In this document: positions 17,610 to 27,656 of the stretch, one piece after another
Numbering within the stretch: the stretch's first letter is position 1
Layout of the letters: each line of letters opens with the position of its first letter
Assembly (NCBI GenBank): GCA_928724745.1
Contig: CAKMXJ010000005.1
Span: 124,001-188,000 of the forward strand
DNA: 64,000 nucleotides
DNA from: Anthracocystis setariae
Taxonomy: Eukaryota > Basidiomycota > Ustilaginomycetes > Ustilaginales > Ustilaginaceae
Direction: 5' to 3'
Made by a program: the position numbers and the translations under genes
The notes under the pieces: model-generated
What the model saw: the letters and a program-made list of their open reading frames with translations, nothing else
Databases searched by the model: none
Told to the model about the DNA's origin: nothing

Positions 17610-17838
17610 CTCCTGATCGCGCTTCCACAAGCTTCAGGTGAAACCACCTTCATCCTTTCATCCAAAACAGCACCACTTCAAGTCAATGCGCATTCAGAAC
17701 AGTACCATATGCTTGATCATATGTGCGAGGTAGAGTCTAGTTGAGTCAACATTGCCATTGCCAACGCAAGAGCCACCGAAAGAATTACCAACTCTGACAA
17801 GATTGTCGTGCACAACTACAGTATACTATGATCATTGC

Positions 17839-18876
17839 TTAGACCAACAGAGCACCGCCAATAAACACACCAACAACAGCGGTGGCGCCAATCGCATACA
17901 TGTTGATCACGCCAGACATGGAACCAGCTCCGTTCTTGGTGCCGTTGTTGCTGCCACTGCCACTGCCACTGCCACTGCCACCACTGCTGCTGCCACCTTT
18001 GGAGCCAGACCCCCCACTCGCTGACGTGGAAGCAGTTGCAGCCGCAGCCGCAGCTTCTTGGTTCCAGCTGAACGTCACACCACTGGCGGTAGGAGAAGCA
18101 ACGGTTTGGCAGTTGGACGAAGCAGGTGGAGTGACTGGGCTAGGCGTCTGGCCGGAACCCTGCGTAAAAGTGGAAGCGCCGTACACACCCGGTGGTGAAT
18201 CTGCATTGGCATCGCAGTTGGTAAATGCATCTGGCTGGTCATAGTCACCCGGCTGGTTCCACAGGCAGCCCATGAGGTCGTAGATGTTTTTGCAGTAATC
18301 CCAGGTAGGGCACATACGAAGGCAGAACACCGGGCTGCCGGGGATGTCGCACGCACCGATAAACTGAGAAAAATAGCTTCCGTTCTTGATGGTGACGCCC
18401 ACCGGATTGCCCACGCCCTCGGCACCTTCAGAATCGTACTCGCCTCCACAGTCGTTCTGACCCAGGTTCATGACCGCAGGATTGTAGGTGCCCGTGATCT
18501 GCACATAGCTTGGCGTTTGGCGAAAGTGCGCCGTCTTGATAAACCCATCCGGCATGGGCCTCGTGCCGTTGGTAGGGTTGATGCAGTAGCTCACCGCAAT
18601 CGCCTCGGCATCCACCAAGTTCTGCTTGGTCGGGTCCGGTGGCATAAGCAGGCAGAAGTCGGTGGCGCTGTTGATGTAGATCGTTCGCCCCTCACCATTC
18701 AGTGACGGTGGCGTCAGCCCATTCGAGGATGCCTTGGGCGTCCAGCTTCCAACCGCAGCGCTGCGCGAGACACTGGGTGCGGGAGGCCCGTCGCCGCTGA
18801 TGACTTGCGTGGCGTTTTGAGCCTCGACAAGACCGACCAGTGCAGCGGTCGCTGCCACCAGTCTGATGAAGCGCAT
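17839..18876 (-). CDS. Secreted GPI-anchored glycoprotein, macrophage-activating-glycoprotein (MAG) family
   Basis: 345 residues. An N-terminal signal peptide (residues 1-19, cleavage after VEA) is followed by a cysteine-containing ectodomain with conserved blocks ATDFCLLMPPDP, PSYVQITGTYNP, GGEYDSEGAEGVGNPVG and YDLMGCLWNQPGDYD. These resemble the basidiomycete family that includes Cryptococcus macrophage-activating glycoprotein. A serine/glycine-rich stalk and a C-terminal hydrophobic tail preceded by small residues (GAGSMSG) indicate a GPI anchor. It probably resides at the cell wall or plasma membrane; the molecular function is unknown. No intron is needed. Family assignment is from remembered motif similarity, not a search. 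Confidence 0.82.
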   Translation of the reverse strand: MRFIRLVAATAALVGLVEAQNATQVISGDGPPAPSVSRSAAVGSWTPKASSNGLTPPSLNGEGRTIYINSATDFCLLMPPDPTKQNLVDAEAIAVSYCINPTNGTRPMPDGFIKTAHFRQTPSYVQITGTYNPAVMNLGQNDCGGEYDSEGAEGVGNPVGVTIKNGSYFSQFIGACDIPGSPVFCLRMCPTWDYCKNIYDLMGCLWNQPGDYDQPDAFTNCDANADSPPGVYGASTFTQGSGQTPSPVTPPASSNCQTVASPTASGVTFSWNQEAAAAAATASTSASGGSGSKGGSSSGGSGSGSGSGSNNGTKNGAGSMSGVINMYAIGATAVVGVFIGGALLV

Positions 18877-20009
18877 GTCTTGAAACTTGCCCGATGAGTT
18901 GACGTCAACTCACAGTGGGTGTGACGGTGGCGGTGGGGATGGGGATGGGGATGGGGACGATGAATATGATGATGACGATGACGATGGTGGCAGGGAGGGA
19001 CCGAGAAAGGGATCCAAGTTGAGCAATTGCAAGGAGCGGAAACCGATCGCTGGAACAAGGATGGGCCTCGTGTTTTTGAACAGTCGTGCACCCAACCTGC
19101 CTATCCCTTTGTGGACCTCGAGGTGAATCCAACACTAGGCGCCCAGCTGCAGTGCGGTGCGTGGTTGAAGAACTTGTGCTGTACAAGTGTCCGCAAGACG
19201 CCTAAAAGGGGCTCATGTGTGCATTCGACGATCGATTTTGGCGACCGCATCTCCGAAACGAGGCTGCACTATCACAATTAATTATTGACCGCTGCCCGAA
19301 GCTGATCCGTCGTTTACACAGCCAGTGATGAAAAGCAACACTACCACCAACTCACACGCACACGTACACGTACACGCACACGCACAAGCTCATCTTGAAC
19401 CTAAAAGCTAGATGAGCAACGGCGCATTGCAGACGCTTCTTTCGAAACGAACTGTGTGACATGCGAAAACAAAAACGGATCAAATAGCCTCACAGTCATC
19501 CATTTATTGCTGGCTACAGAATGTGTATACCGAATTCGACTAGCGTTGCAAAGATGCAAGTCGGTTGCGGGGTTTCCATGGCATGGCTTTGGTGTGATTT
19601 CGCAGGGAGAGCGAGTCCGTTAAGAACAACACTAACCACTAAAAAGGCTGAGTGAACCCTGATCCAAAACACATGGAAATATAAGACCGAGGTGGATTTG
19701 ACTTGGGTCAGTGTTATGCTACAGCCAGCACCTCTCTTGAAACGTGACGCGCGCACGAAAAACACAACCCCCAACTGCGACAGACAAAAAAAAGCCCTCG
19801 GTCCGCCGTCGCCCTCATCACGTCTTGAGTTTCCGCCGGTACAGTAACACCATGCCAACCCGCGGTTTTACTCACGAGGCTTGATCGGCTCAAGAAGCCT
19901 GCGCCCGTGCAACAAGGCTCCAGCAGTTGCGCAGACATGGCTTGTCAACCTAGCAGACGCACACAGGCAAGGCGCGCCATGAACGCAAGAACAACCAACA
20001 GCGCATGCT

Positions 20010-20080
<71 letters not shown>

Positions 20081-20333
20081 TCTTTCTCAATTAATCTCAC
20101 TTCCTACGTCTGCTCAAGGTTCATCTCCGAATTCATCTTACGCACATATCCCGCCGACTCAACAACACACTTGCTTGCGCTCACCAGCATCCGATATGCC
20201 AACTGAGCTACAGTCCGAGTCGAATCCTGTGTCTGAAAACAGGTGTGCCAAGTGCCTCCACCTGTGATTGTTTCGAGGCAACCGCACACATCCTTTCAGA
20301 AATGCAACCTTTACCCCACATTTCACAAAATTC
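18877..20333. other. Intergenic region with simple repeats
   Basis: No supported gene. Contains a GGATGG-type repeat (about 18933-18958), ACGTACAC/CACACG repeats near 19356-19385, and a long GA tract (20011-20080). The part next to 18876 should hold the promoter of the leftward glycoprotein gene. Confidence 0.7.
20011..20080. repeat. GA-rich microsatellite
   Basis: About 70 bases of nearly pure GA repeats with a few AAA interruptions at both ends. Confidence 0.9.
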
Positions 20334-20453
20334 GACGCTTTGGTGGAGTGGTTAACACGTATCCCTGCTACTTTTCCAAATAAATAGCAGTCAGCTAATG
20401 CTGATGTAAGGATATCCTCTCTGAGGGCAAGAGTTCGAATCTCTTAGGCGTCG
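20334..20453 (+). tRNA. tRNA-Ser (anticodon GCT) with a 38-nt intron
   Basis: Acceptor arm GACGCTT pairs with AGGCGTC, with discriminator G. D-arm GGTGGAGTGGTTAACAC; anticodon stem TATCC (20360-20364) with GGATA (20410-20414); loop C-T-GCT-A with anticodon GCT at 20367-20369; intron 20371-20408 starting one base 3' of the anticodon as in nuclear tRNAs; a long variable arm typical of serine tRNA; T-arm AAGAG-TTCGAAT-CTCTT. A T-run at 20463 can end Pol III transcription. Confidence 0.92.
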
Positions 20454-21434
20454 AAAGGCAAAATTTTTGGTGGTGACGAGCCAAATTTTTGTCGACGACG
20501 TCAAGGAGCCCTACAGATCGACAACATGACATGAGGGCTATCCCTCAACACTTTTAGGGCAAGGATCGATCGAGCCGCTGTGGAGTAACGCCCCCGAGAA
20601 GTTGGGATGCTCCCTTTCCCGGGAGACCCGTCCTTCCCAGCTCTTGATGGCGTCCACGGCGGGGAGGGAGACCTTGTACCGGTACGCTGACCCGTAGTGA
20701 CATCCGCTCTGTCCAACTATGTAAAAAGACCGACAAAATCATCGACCGAATCGACGACACACTTAGGGCCGAAGCTGCAAGGGCGAAGATTGTCTATCGC
20801 TCGAAAGTGCTGTAGTCGAACACTCGCCAACCCCCCCGCGCACCGGTTTCCCTCTCTTTCCTCCTCCTTTCTTGATGGCAGCAATGTCGACACTGCAACG
20901 CACCCCCAGACTCGAGAAGAAAAGGCGTTAGCCTAGTCGCTAGCCGACTCAACAAGGACCACGATACAAAGACAACTCACCGGGGTCGCGCGACCTCCAA
21001 TTGGACCGCTCCTCGAATCCTGTTGATCCAAAAGCTGCGAAAACGAAACGTCAACATGCTCTCCGCTCTACAAGGTGGTGGTGAGTTTTGGGGCGACGAA
21101 TTCCAGTATCCATTCATATATATACTCCTTTACTCGACGCCATCAGCACTGGGTTCACACTGCTCTTGTGCCCACTTCACACCTCGAGGGCTCTTCATCT
21201 GTGTCGAGTCTGGTGCTTGGACCCCCTGCCCCTCGCACCAACCTGACCAGTGCACCGTTTCATTTCACCCCTCCGGGTACAGTTCTTCGTGGCTGAGCCT
21301 TTGGCAGCACCGATTCCCCGGCCGTTGCTGCGAGCTTGGTCCTTGATTGGCTGCCTTGGCAACAAGTGAATAGCTCTCCTTTCCCATCGACGTTCACCGG
21401 TAACAATCTACAGCATTCCTGCAACCTACCAACA
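20454..21434 (+). other. Probable 5' region of the LINE element
   Basis: About 980 bases between the tRNA and LINE ORF1 with no convincing gene. The LINE 5' end should lie somewhere here, but no target duplication could be recognised to fix it. Confidence 0.45.
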
Positions 21435-22421
21435 ATGCCGCCCAAACATGTCATTGACCAGACCGGAGCCGCCGTGTCTGCTGAAGACCCTCGCTTCCTG
21501 CCTTTTGAAGAACCTGTTCTCGATGACGCCTTTCGCCCTTTGGTGTCGGAACACGTCTGGACCAACACGTGCATCAAACATGTCGTCGTTCCATTCGATG
21601 ATCTGCCTTTACCGTCCAGCGACCGCACCCGTATCAAACCATGCACGGTTCGGTTTCAGTTTTTGGGTCCCTTCAAGGCTACCGATCAACCCAAGGCTAT
21701 GGACTCCATCCTCATTCAGCTTAAAGGCATTTTCGCCAGGTTCGGACCCAGAGCAAGTCCACCATGGTTTCGCATTACATTCCCAACGGGAGTGGGTCGC
21801 GGCAAATTCGTTGATGTCGCCACGTCTCCTCTCGATCTGGACAAGGTTCGCCATTCACAGCTCACCTTCAAGAAGCACAGGCTTGAATATGTCGTGTCTG
21901 GTCCTAAACTTCCCCACAACACTCGCGTGCTCGAAATCGTCAATGTTCCCTCCAACCTGTCTGGCAAGTCCGCTGCCCAAACTGTTGCTTTCCTCCTGCA
22001 AACTAGGGACGTTGGACAGATACTGGACATGTGGAAGGCCTTCCATCAGGTCTCCTCTGAAGCAGCTGATGTTGCGGCAATCGGAAACTACACCTTGGTT
22101 GCGGCCCTTCTACCGCCAGAACTCCCTAGTGGAGAAATTCCAGCCACCATCCTTCACAACATCCCGGGATACATCAAGCTTGACGAAGAGCACTGCTTGG
22201 TTAAGTTTAACGGTCGTCCTGAGTGGTGCGGCCGTTGCAAAGGCGACGCCACGTTTTTCCACACCTTTGGCCAGTGCCAGCGGCTGGAATGCTTCAATTG
22301 CAAGGAACGCGGCCATCTCTCGGACAAGTGTCCCAAGAAAATGCAGGAAGACGAACCGCAGGCCGAGGGTACAGGCGACTCCACACCCCGCCCGTCCAAA
22401 CGTCCCACACCTGAGGCCTAA
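21435..22421 (+). CDS. LINE ORF1, nucleic-acid-binding protein with zinc knuckles
   Basis: 328 residues from ATG 21435 (context ACAATGCC); an in-frame start at 21336 is possible but less likely. The N-terminal two thirds form a compact domain of the type found in LINE ORF1p (blocks VRFQFLGPF and ILHNIPGYIKLD). The C-terminal part has an atypical first knuckle, C-x2-C-x9-H-x3-C (CGRC...FHTFGQC), and a classical CCHC (CFNCKERGHLSDKC). It should bind LINE RNA and act as chaperone for target-primed reverse transcription. It stops at TAA 22419-22421; the ORF2 frame already runs through this point. Confidence 0.82.
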   Translation: MPPKHVIDQTGAAVSAEDPRFLPFEEPVLDDAFRPLVSEHVWTNTCIKHVVVPFDDLPLPSSDRTRIKPCTVRFQFLGPFKATDQPKAMDSILIQLKGIFARFGPRASPPWFRITFPTGVGRGKFVDVATSPLDLDKVRHSQLTFKKHRLEYVVSGPKLPHNTRVLEIVNVPSNLSGKSAAQTVAFLLQTRDVGQILDMWKAFHQVSSEAADVAAIGNYTLVAALLPPELPSGEIPATILHNIPGYIKLDEEHCLVKFNGRPEWCGRCKGDATFFHTFGQCQRLECFNCKERGHLSDKCPKKMQEDEPQAEGTGDSTPRPSKRPTPEA

Positions 22422-25400
22422 TCGAGTCTTGTTTGCTGCCACCGGCCTCTTTACCGTTGCCAGCTGGAACTGCGCCAGCCTGGGGCCTCTCGATCGACAA
22501 CACTTCCTCCATGACCGCACTACCTTCATAGGGACTACGGATATCGTGCTACTTCAAGAGATCCGAAACGCCTACAACCTGTCTAATCGCACTCTCAACA
22601 CTCTGCTGCGTCCCCACGCTCTCTTTGAGCCTCTTCCCCACCATGCTATCTTCCACCATGACACAGGCATCCTGCTCCGCCACACCGACTGGAATGTGGA
22701 AGAAGTTTCCCACACCTCCCGCTCCACATATGCCCGCATCCGCATCCCAGATACATCCCCCTCTATCGGGGACAACATCCGCCTTCTCCATGTTTGGAGC
22801 ATACACGCACCACCAAATCATGCCGAGTTCGTCGACTTTTGGCAGAATGATATTGCAGGGTTGTCTCGCCTACATCAAGCCCAACTTGACCCATCCGCGG
22901 CCGCTATTGTTGGGGGAGACTGGAATGCCGTTCCCTGCCTCTACACAGACGTCTATCCGCCTGGTCTGACTACGGCACGTCTGCCACTCACTCCTTTTGA
23001 TCTCGCAGGGCTCTGCGACGCCTATCGAATCCTACATCCTGGCAGCTCCCTGTTCACTCGACATCACATCATTCAAGGGGAACTGCTGTCTTCACGCCGA
23101 CTTGACAGCATCTGGCTCTCCCGCTGTCTCCTCTCATCTCTCACCTCTGCGCTCAGTAAGCCAACCCCGTCGGATCACACTGCTGTTGCGGTCCTCCTCA
23201 CGACATCTGCTGCGGCGGCCCTCAGGGGACCCGGTGTTTGGCGGCTTCACCATGATGTACACCTTCGCCCTGGTTTTGCCGAACATCTACGCAATTACTC
23301 GGACCAATACCATGCCAGCCTCTCGAACCGCATCCCTCCAATCCTGGCGTGGTCTGATTACAAGGAACGAATCCGTGCGATGTCACACAACCTCTCTCTT
23401 GAGATCAGTGGTCGACTGCACGGTCAGCGGCTCCATCGCCTCGAGATCTTGGCCACCATCGAACGCATCGACATCCGAGCCGGCGATGCTGAGAGAGCAG
23501 CGCTGGTTGCTGGTTTGCGCCAGCTCAAACGGCTAGAGACTGATCTGGCCTCTGCCGCTGCGGATCTTTTCGTTTCGCGCCATGAAGACAACATGTTTCG
23601 CCCCACCAGCTGGATCATCCCCAAGTTGGAGAGCCGTTCTTTTGCCCCCATGCCAGATATTAAAGAGGGTAATACAGTCCACTCCAGCATCGTGGAAAAG
23701 CTGGGTGCTGTCATACGTTTCTACCAAACCCTTTTCCGGCCTGGCCCGTGGAACACTGCGGCTGAAACGGCGGCAAATCAACTGCTGCGACACCCAAGCC
23801 GTCAGATCTCTGGCAGCACACGCGATCAGCTTGAACGCCCTTTCACTGTTCTAGAGCTACAAGAGGCTTTCCGGCACCGCCAAGACGCGTCAGCACCTGG
23901 TCTTGATGGACTTCCATATCCTGTCATCAAACTCCTCGGAGACGCATACCTGCAGAGACTCTGTCAAGCCAGCAACAGTATGATGGCAGGTCATTCTCTT
24001 CCGCCTGGCCAACCAATGCTCCGTGGCGTCCTCTTGCCGAAGAAAGGGGATCCTGCCCTTCTCACCAATTACCGCCCTCTCTCAATTGCTGACACTGACT
24101 TCCGCCTCCTAGGCGCTGCTGTAGCCCACCGCCTGCAACGCGCGGCCGAAGAAGTCATCCTGCCTTCGCAAACGGGCTTTATCCGACACCGGCAGTCGGC
24201 GCTCAATGTCGTGACGCTCTACCTGATCCAGCAAGCCATCGACGCCGGAAAGATCGATCACCCAGTCTGGGTTCTCAATCTCGATCAGCAGAAAGCATAC
24301 GACCGTGTTCGCCATGAGTGGTTAGAGCTTGTGCTCCAGCATTACGGATTTGGAGTTCGTTTTCGCACTTATATCAGGGAGCTCTATCGCCATCCATCTC
24401 TCCGTCAGACGATAGAAGGCCACCTCACGGATCCCATCCCACTGCAGTGCGGCTTATTGCAAGGCGACCCGATGTCCTGTCTCCTTTTCAACCTCAGTCT
24501 TCAGCCTTTCCTCGACTCTGTCTGCAGACGAGGCTCTGGCGTGCAGCTACCTTGGGATGAGACCGAGACCGACAGAGTGTCCTCCTTAGCCTTCGCGGAC
24601 GATGTCCTTATCATCGTTCAAAGCCGCGATGACATTGCCAACTTTCAGCGCGCTCTTGATCAGTACGAACTTGCCAGTAATGCACGCCTCAACAAAGAGA
24701 AATCGCAGGCCTTTGCTTTTCGACCTTCAATGCAGACAACAGAACCATACCGGCCTGACCCCATTCAAGCTACGGATATCACATTCCCCATTCTTGGTCA
24801 CGATCGACAGGAGATTGTGCATCTTGGATACCCCATCCGCCTGGATGGTGGCACGCCAGATGAGATCCTTGCACGACTCCTGCAGACCATCAAGACCAAG
24901 GTGGCCATCCTCGCCACGACGTCAACAACGCTATTGGGTCGCGTCCAAATTTGCAACACCTTCCTCATGTCCAAACTTTGGCATGCCATCCGTATCTGCC
25001 CTCTCCCTGCCAATCTGGGTCGTCAAGTGCGAGACCTGATCCAGCCGTACCTGTTCCTAGGAAATCGTAACTGGTTACGCTCCAGCATCGTGACCTCTCC
25101 AAAGTCTATTGGCGGGCTCGGCCTCATCGACACGCTTGACATGGCCGACGCTCTCCTTGGTCAGATCCTGGTAAACCTCTTGACGACCGATGATGCCATT
25201 GGGAAACACTTCCGCCACGCGCTGCACTTTCATCTGTGGCATGAATACGGTGCGATCCCTGCCCACTTCATCCTCCGTTCTGGCTTGCCATGGCACCGGA
25301 TGAACAACCGTATCCTGGCCCAACGCTCTTTCCTCTCTCGAGCAGTCTTCACCTTGGCAAGACTCCGTCTCGATGTTTCTATACCCGATTGGAGTCTGGC

Positions 25401-26694
25401 CTCGCTCGACGAAGTTCTGGCACTACCATGGTACAGCAACATGTATGGCTACCGATGGCGCGATGTCTTAGCAGGTACCACCCAAGCCTGGGAACGCAAT
25501 GGAATCCGCACTTGGGCAGATATCCTATGGTATAATGACCTGGCACAGGGACGGCAACGAGAACACCCACACGCCGTCTCTGCACCCCTAGTGCCACCTT
25601 CGGCCAGTGGAGTTAAGTCCAATTACATGACCCGCCCTGGATGGCCGGACACCTACCTGCCTTTCAGCCGTGCCTCGGGCCTGGTCCTTCACAAACAATG
25701 GAACGAGATGTGGGAGACGATCCCCTTTGCGTTGAAGCGCAAGTTACTCAGCCTTCCGCGTCACTATCAGCCCCACCCCGACTTTTCTGACAGTCGCCTG
25801 AACCCACGCCCTCACGACCGACCATTCAACATCGACACGAACTCTCTTCACTTTCCATGGCGTTTCGCCACTTTAGCTGGCAACCCGCTTTCAGCCTACA
25901 CAGTTCGCCAAGCCCGAGCCTTCCTTGCCCCGTCCGAGGTCATTATACCAGACTGGTCATTCCAGAGCACTGCCGACGATTGGACGATGGTCTGGCGCCG
26001 ATTCAATGAGGCCTCCCTTCTCTCTTCTGAGGCTTTATCGGATGTGTACCTTTTCCTTCATCGCCGGCCTTGGCTGGCGCAAAAGCCTCGTCTTCCAATG
26101 CATCTCCCGCCCCTGGAAGACAATGACACCGAAGCAGGAGCCTCTCAGTCGCAGGCAGATGTAGCTGATGAGTTCCACACTCAATACTGCTTTGGAGTGG
26201 CGCGATGCATGACCTGTCTAAACGATGATATCAAAGACTCGGCTGCCCATGGCTTCGTCAAATGCCCTGTGGTTCAAGAGCAGGTATGGAAAGCATGCCA
26301 GCCTATTTTACGCCAGCTCCTCGGTTTGCGCGAATCTGACTTGTTCCCCACCGATCTGCGTAGTATCGTGTTCACATGGCATCACGGCACCCAACGCTCC
26401 CGTGCAGATATGGCTCGGATTTGTCTCTGGCGTGACACAATCATCCATCTCCTGACACGACGTCGCTACGAGGCAATTGCAGCGGGTCTCCAACACGATA
26501 GCCACCCTACTTTGAACCTAGAGCTCTTTGCTGCTCAGGCGACAACCAAGATCGCGAGTATTCTCATGCTCGGTTACACTCAAGCCACTGACAAACCAGC
26601 CTTCTTGCGAAAGTGGGTGGTCCGCGGCTTGCTTTTCCAAGTCGTGGGAGACGATCTTGTTGTTGCTGACTTACGCGACCGCACGGCTCTTTAG
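22420..26694 (+). CDS. LINE ORF2: endonuclease and reverse transcriptase
   Basis: The frame is open from well inside ORF1 (21448) to the TAA at 26694. Recognisable protein begins about 22435: an exonuclease-endonuclease-phosphatase fold with ASWNC, VLLQEIRN, GGDWNAVP and SDHTAV; a reverse transcriptase with LLPKKGDPALLTNYRPLS, QKAYDRV, GLLQGDPMS and the catalytic FADD; and a C-terminal zinc motif C-x2-C-x10-H-x4-C (CMTC...HGFVKC). There is no methionine between the ORF1 stop and the endonuclease core, so the start given is only where ORF1 ends. ORF2 must be reached by frameshift, reinitiation at a non-AUG codon or an upstream AUG. No RNase H domain is evident. Confidence 0.87.
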   Translation, partial: NRVLFAATGLFTVASWNCASLGPLDRQHFLHDRTTFIGTTDIVLLQEIRNAYNLSNRTLNTLLRPHALFEPLPHHAIFHHDTGILLRHTDWNVEEVSHTSRSTYARIRIPDTSPSIGDNIRLLHVWSIHAPPNHAEFVDFWQNDIAGLSRLHQAQLDPSAAAIVGGDWNAVPCLYTDVYPPGLTTARLPLTPFDLAGLCDAYRILHPGSSLFTRHHIIQGELLSSRRLDSIWLSRCLLSSLTSALSKPTPSDHTAVAVLLTTSAAAALRGPGVWRLHHDVHLRPGFAEHLRNYSDQYHASLSNRIPPILAWSDYKERIRAMSHNLSLEISGRLHGQRLHRLEILATIERIDIRAGDAERAALVAGLRQLKRLETDLASAAADLFVSRHEDNMFRPTSWIIPKLESRSFAPMPDIKEGNTVHSSIVEKLGAVIRFYQTLFRPGPWNTAAETAANQLLRHPSRQISGSTRDQLERPFTVLELQEAFRHRQDASAPGLDGLPYPVIKLLGDAYLQRLCQASNSMMAGHSLPPGQPMLRGVLLPKKGDPALLTNYRPLSIADTDFRLLGAAVAHRLQRAAEEVILPSQTGFIRHRQSALNVVTLYLIQQAIDAGKIDHPVWVLNLDQQKAYDRVRHEWLELVLQHYGFGVRFRTYIRELYRHPSLRQTIEGHLTDPIPLQCGLLQGDPMSCLLFNLSLQPFLDSVCRRGSGVQLPWDETETDRVSSLAFADDVLIIVQSRDDIANFQRALDQYELASNARLNKEKSQAFAFRPSMQTTEPYRPDPIQATDITFPILGHDRQEIVHLGYPIRLDGGTPDEILARLLQTIKTKVAILATTSTTLLGRVQICNTFLMSKLWHAIRICPLPANLGRQVRDLIQPYLFLGNRNWLRSSIVTSPKSIGGLGLIDTLDMADALLGQILVNLLTTDDAIGKHFRHALHFHLWHEYGAIPAHFILRSGLPWHRMNNRILAQRSFLSRAVFTLARLRLDVSIPDWSLASLDEVLALPWYSNMYGYRWRDVLAGTTQAWERNGIRTWADILWYNDLAQGRQREHPHAVSAPLVPPSASGVKSNYMTRPGWPDTYLPFSRASGLVLHKQWNEMWETIPFALKRKLLSLPRHYQPHPDFSDSRLNPRPHDRPFNIDTNSLHFPWRFATLAGNPLSAYTVRQARAFLAPSEVIIPDWSFQSTADDWTMVWRRFNEASLLSSEALSDVYLFLHRRPWLAQKPRLPMHLPPLEDNDTEAGASQSQADVADEFHTQYCFGVARCMTCLNDDIKDSAAHGFVKCPVVQEQVWKACQPILRQLLGLRESDLFPTDLRSIVFTWHHGTQRSRADMARICLWRDTIIHLLTRRRYEAIAAGLQHDSHPTLNLELFAAQATTKIASILMLGYTQATDKPAFLRKWVVRGLLFQVVGDDLVVADLRDRTAL

Positions 26695-27656
26695 CACCCA
26701 TCGCCCTATCCCCCTCGCGCCAAGTAGGCCTGCCGCCACTTCCACTACCCCTCTTTCCTCCTCTCAGCCACAAGTTCGGCTGTATCACAATGAGGATTGC
26801 AGCTGGTGGTCGCCGTGGTTACATCGCAGACTTGCCCCGAGTTTGTTCTCTCTAAGTCTTCACTTCCACTTCCTTGTACATACTTTTAGTTTCGGCTTTT
26901 GGCCTCTCGTTCCCGAAGTCTTTGAAATGTCAATCAAAGATATAAAAACGAAAAAAAAAAAAAAAAAATCGGATTTTTTTTTAGTGATATATACTCAGGA
27001 TCCCTCTAGCTATCATTCTAGCGAAAGAGATATGGTGATGGCATTGATGGTTGAAGAGATATCGACAAAAGTATGGTGTAGGACAAATTTGCGACGACGT
27101 GTTTTTGTAGCCTCTGGTTTTTTAATAATTGGTAATTATTTATTTATTTTCACCCTTTTTTTTTGGAAAATTTTCTCCACTTGCTTGATAACTTAACCAG
27201 GATCATGATGGTGTTTTTGGTTTAGGCAGGTGCGGTTTACGGATATGAACGAAAAGGGGGAATAAATAGCGCTAGCCACTTTACCGCAATTATTCACCTT
27301 GCCGAGAGAGACACACACAGTATGGCTTGTTGACGAATCCAGCCCTTGCCCTTGGATTCGATTGAGTGCAATGCACACTCGCTTGTACTTTGACCCCCCA
27401 AAACTGCCCCGAAAGGAATCCAAAACATTGCAGAAACCAACGCTCGCTACGATGCAGAAAGCAGCCACCGGTGTTATTTATATACAGTAGTACATGTCTC
27501 GGCACAAGACAATCAGTAGTAAGTACGCTTCCAAGCCGAGCGGAAAAAAAAATCCCCCACCTTGTGCTATCGCGTTGGAACGAAACCCCCCCCCCCCCCC
27601 CTTCCTCGCCGTCCTTTTGAAAACTTCCAAAGCTTGTGTCGGGGCGCGCGACAAGT
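26695..27656. other. LINE 3' region and RLI1 downstream region
   Basis: The first part (to about 26968) is the LINE 3' untranslated region ending in an A-run. The rest is AT-rich with T-runs, and a C16 run at 27586-27601. No gene is supported. Confidence 0.7.
27586..27601. repeat. C16 homopolymer (G16 on the RLI1 strand)
   Basis: Sixteen consecutive C, 55 bp beyond the RLI1 stop codon, so a G16 run would be in or just past the RLI1 3' untranslated region. Confidence 0.85.

Larger units (their letters stand above)
17356..17838. other. Intergenic region between copia and the GPI-glycoprotein gene
   Basis: No supported gene. It holds a run of 16 G (17367-17382), alternating GC/CA (17460-17475) and a CT microsatellite (17567-17602). 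Confidence 0.7.
21336..26968 (+). mobile_element. Non-LTR (LINE) retrotransposon with two overlapping ORFs
   Basis: ORF1 with CCHC knuckles is followed by ORF2 with an apurinic-type endonuclease, a reverse transcriptase and a C-terminal zinc motif, then a 3' region ending in an A-run near 26951-26968, the expected LINE 3' end. No LTRs flank it. The left limit given is only the beginning of the ORF1 frame; the true 5' end is probably further left. Both ORFs are intact, so this copy may be recent. The layout is that of fungal Tad-like LINEs. Confidence 0.85.

Noticed and set aside
20185..20260. tRNA-like fragment (GTAGCTCAGTTGG on the minus strand, GAGTCGAATCC on the plus strand)
   Set aside because: A-box-like and B-box-like words are on opposite strands and no cloverleaf can be drawn; at most a relic.
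21448..22419. N-terminal 320 codons of the long LINE ORF2 frame
   Set aside because: They lie entirely under ORF1 in another frame and translate to low-complexity sequence; the real ORF2 protein begins near the endonuclease.
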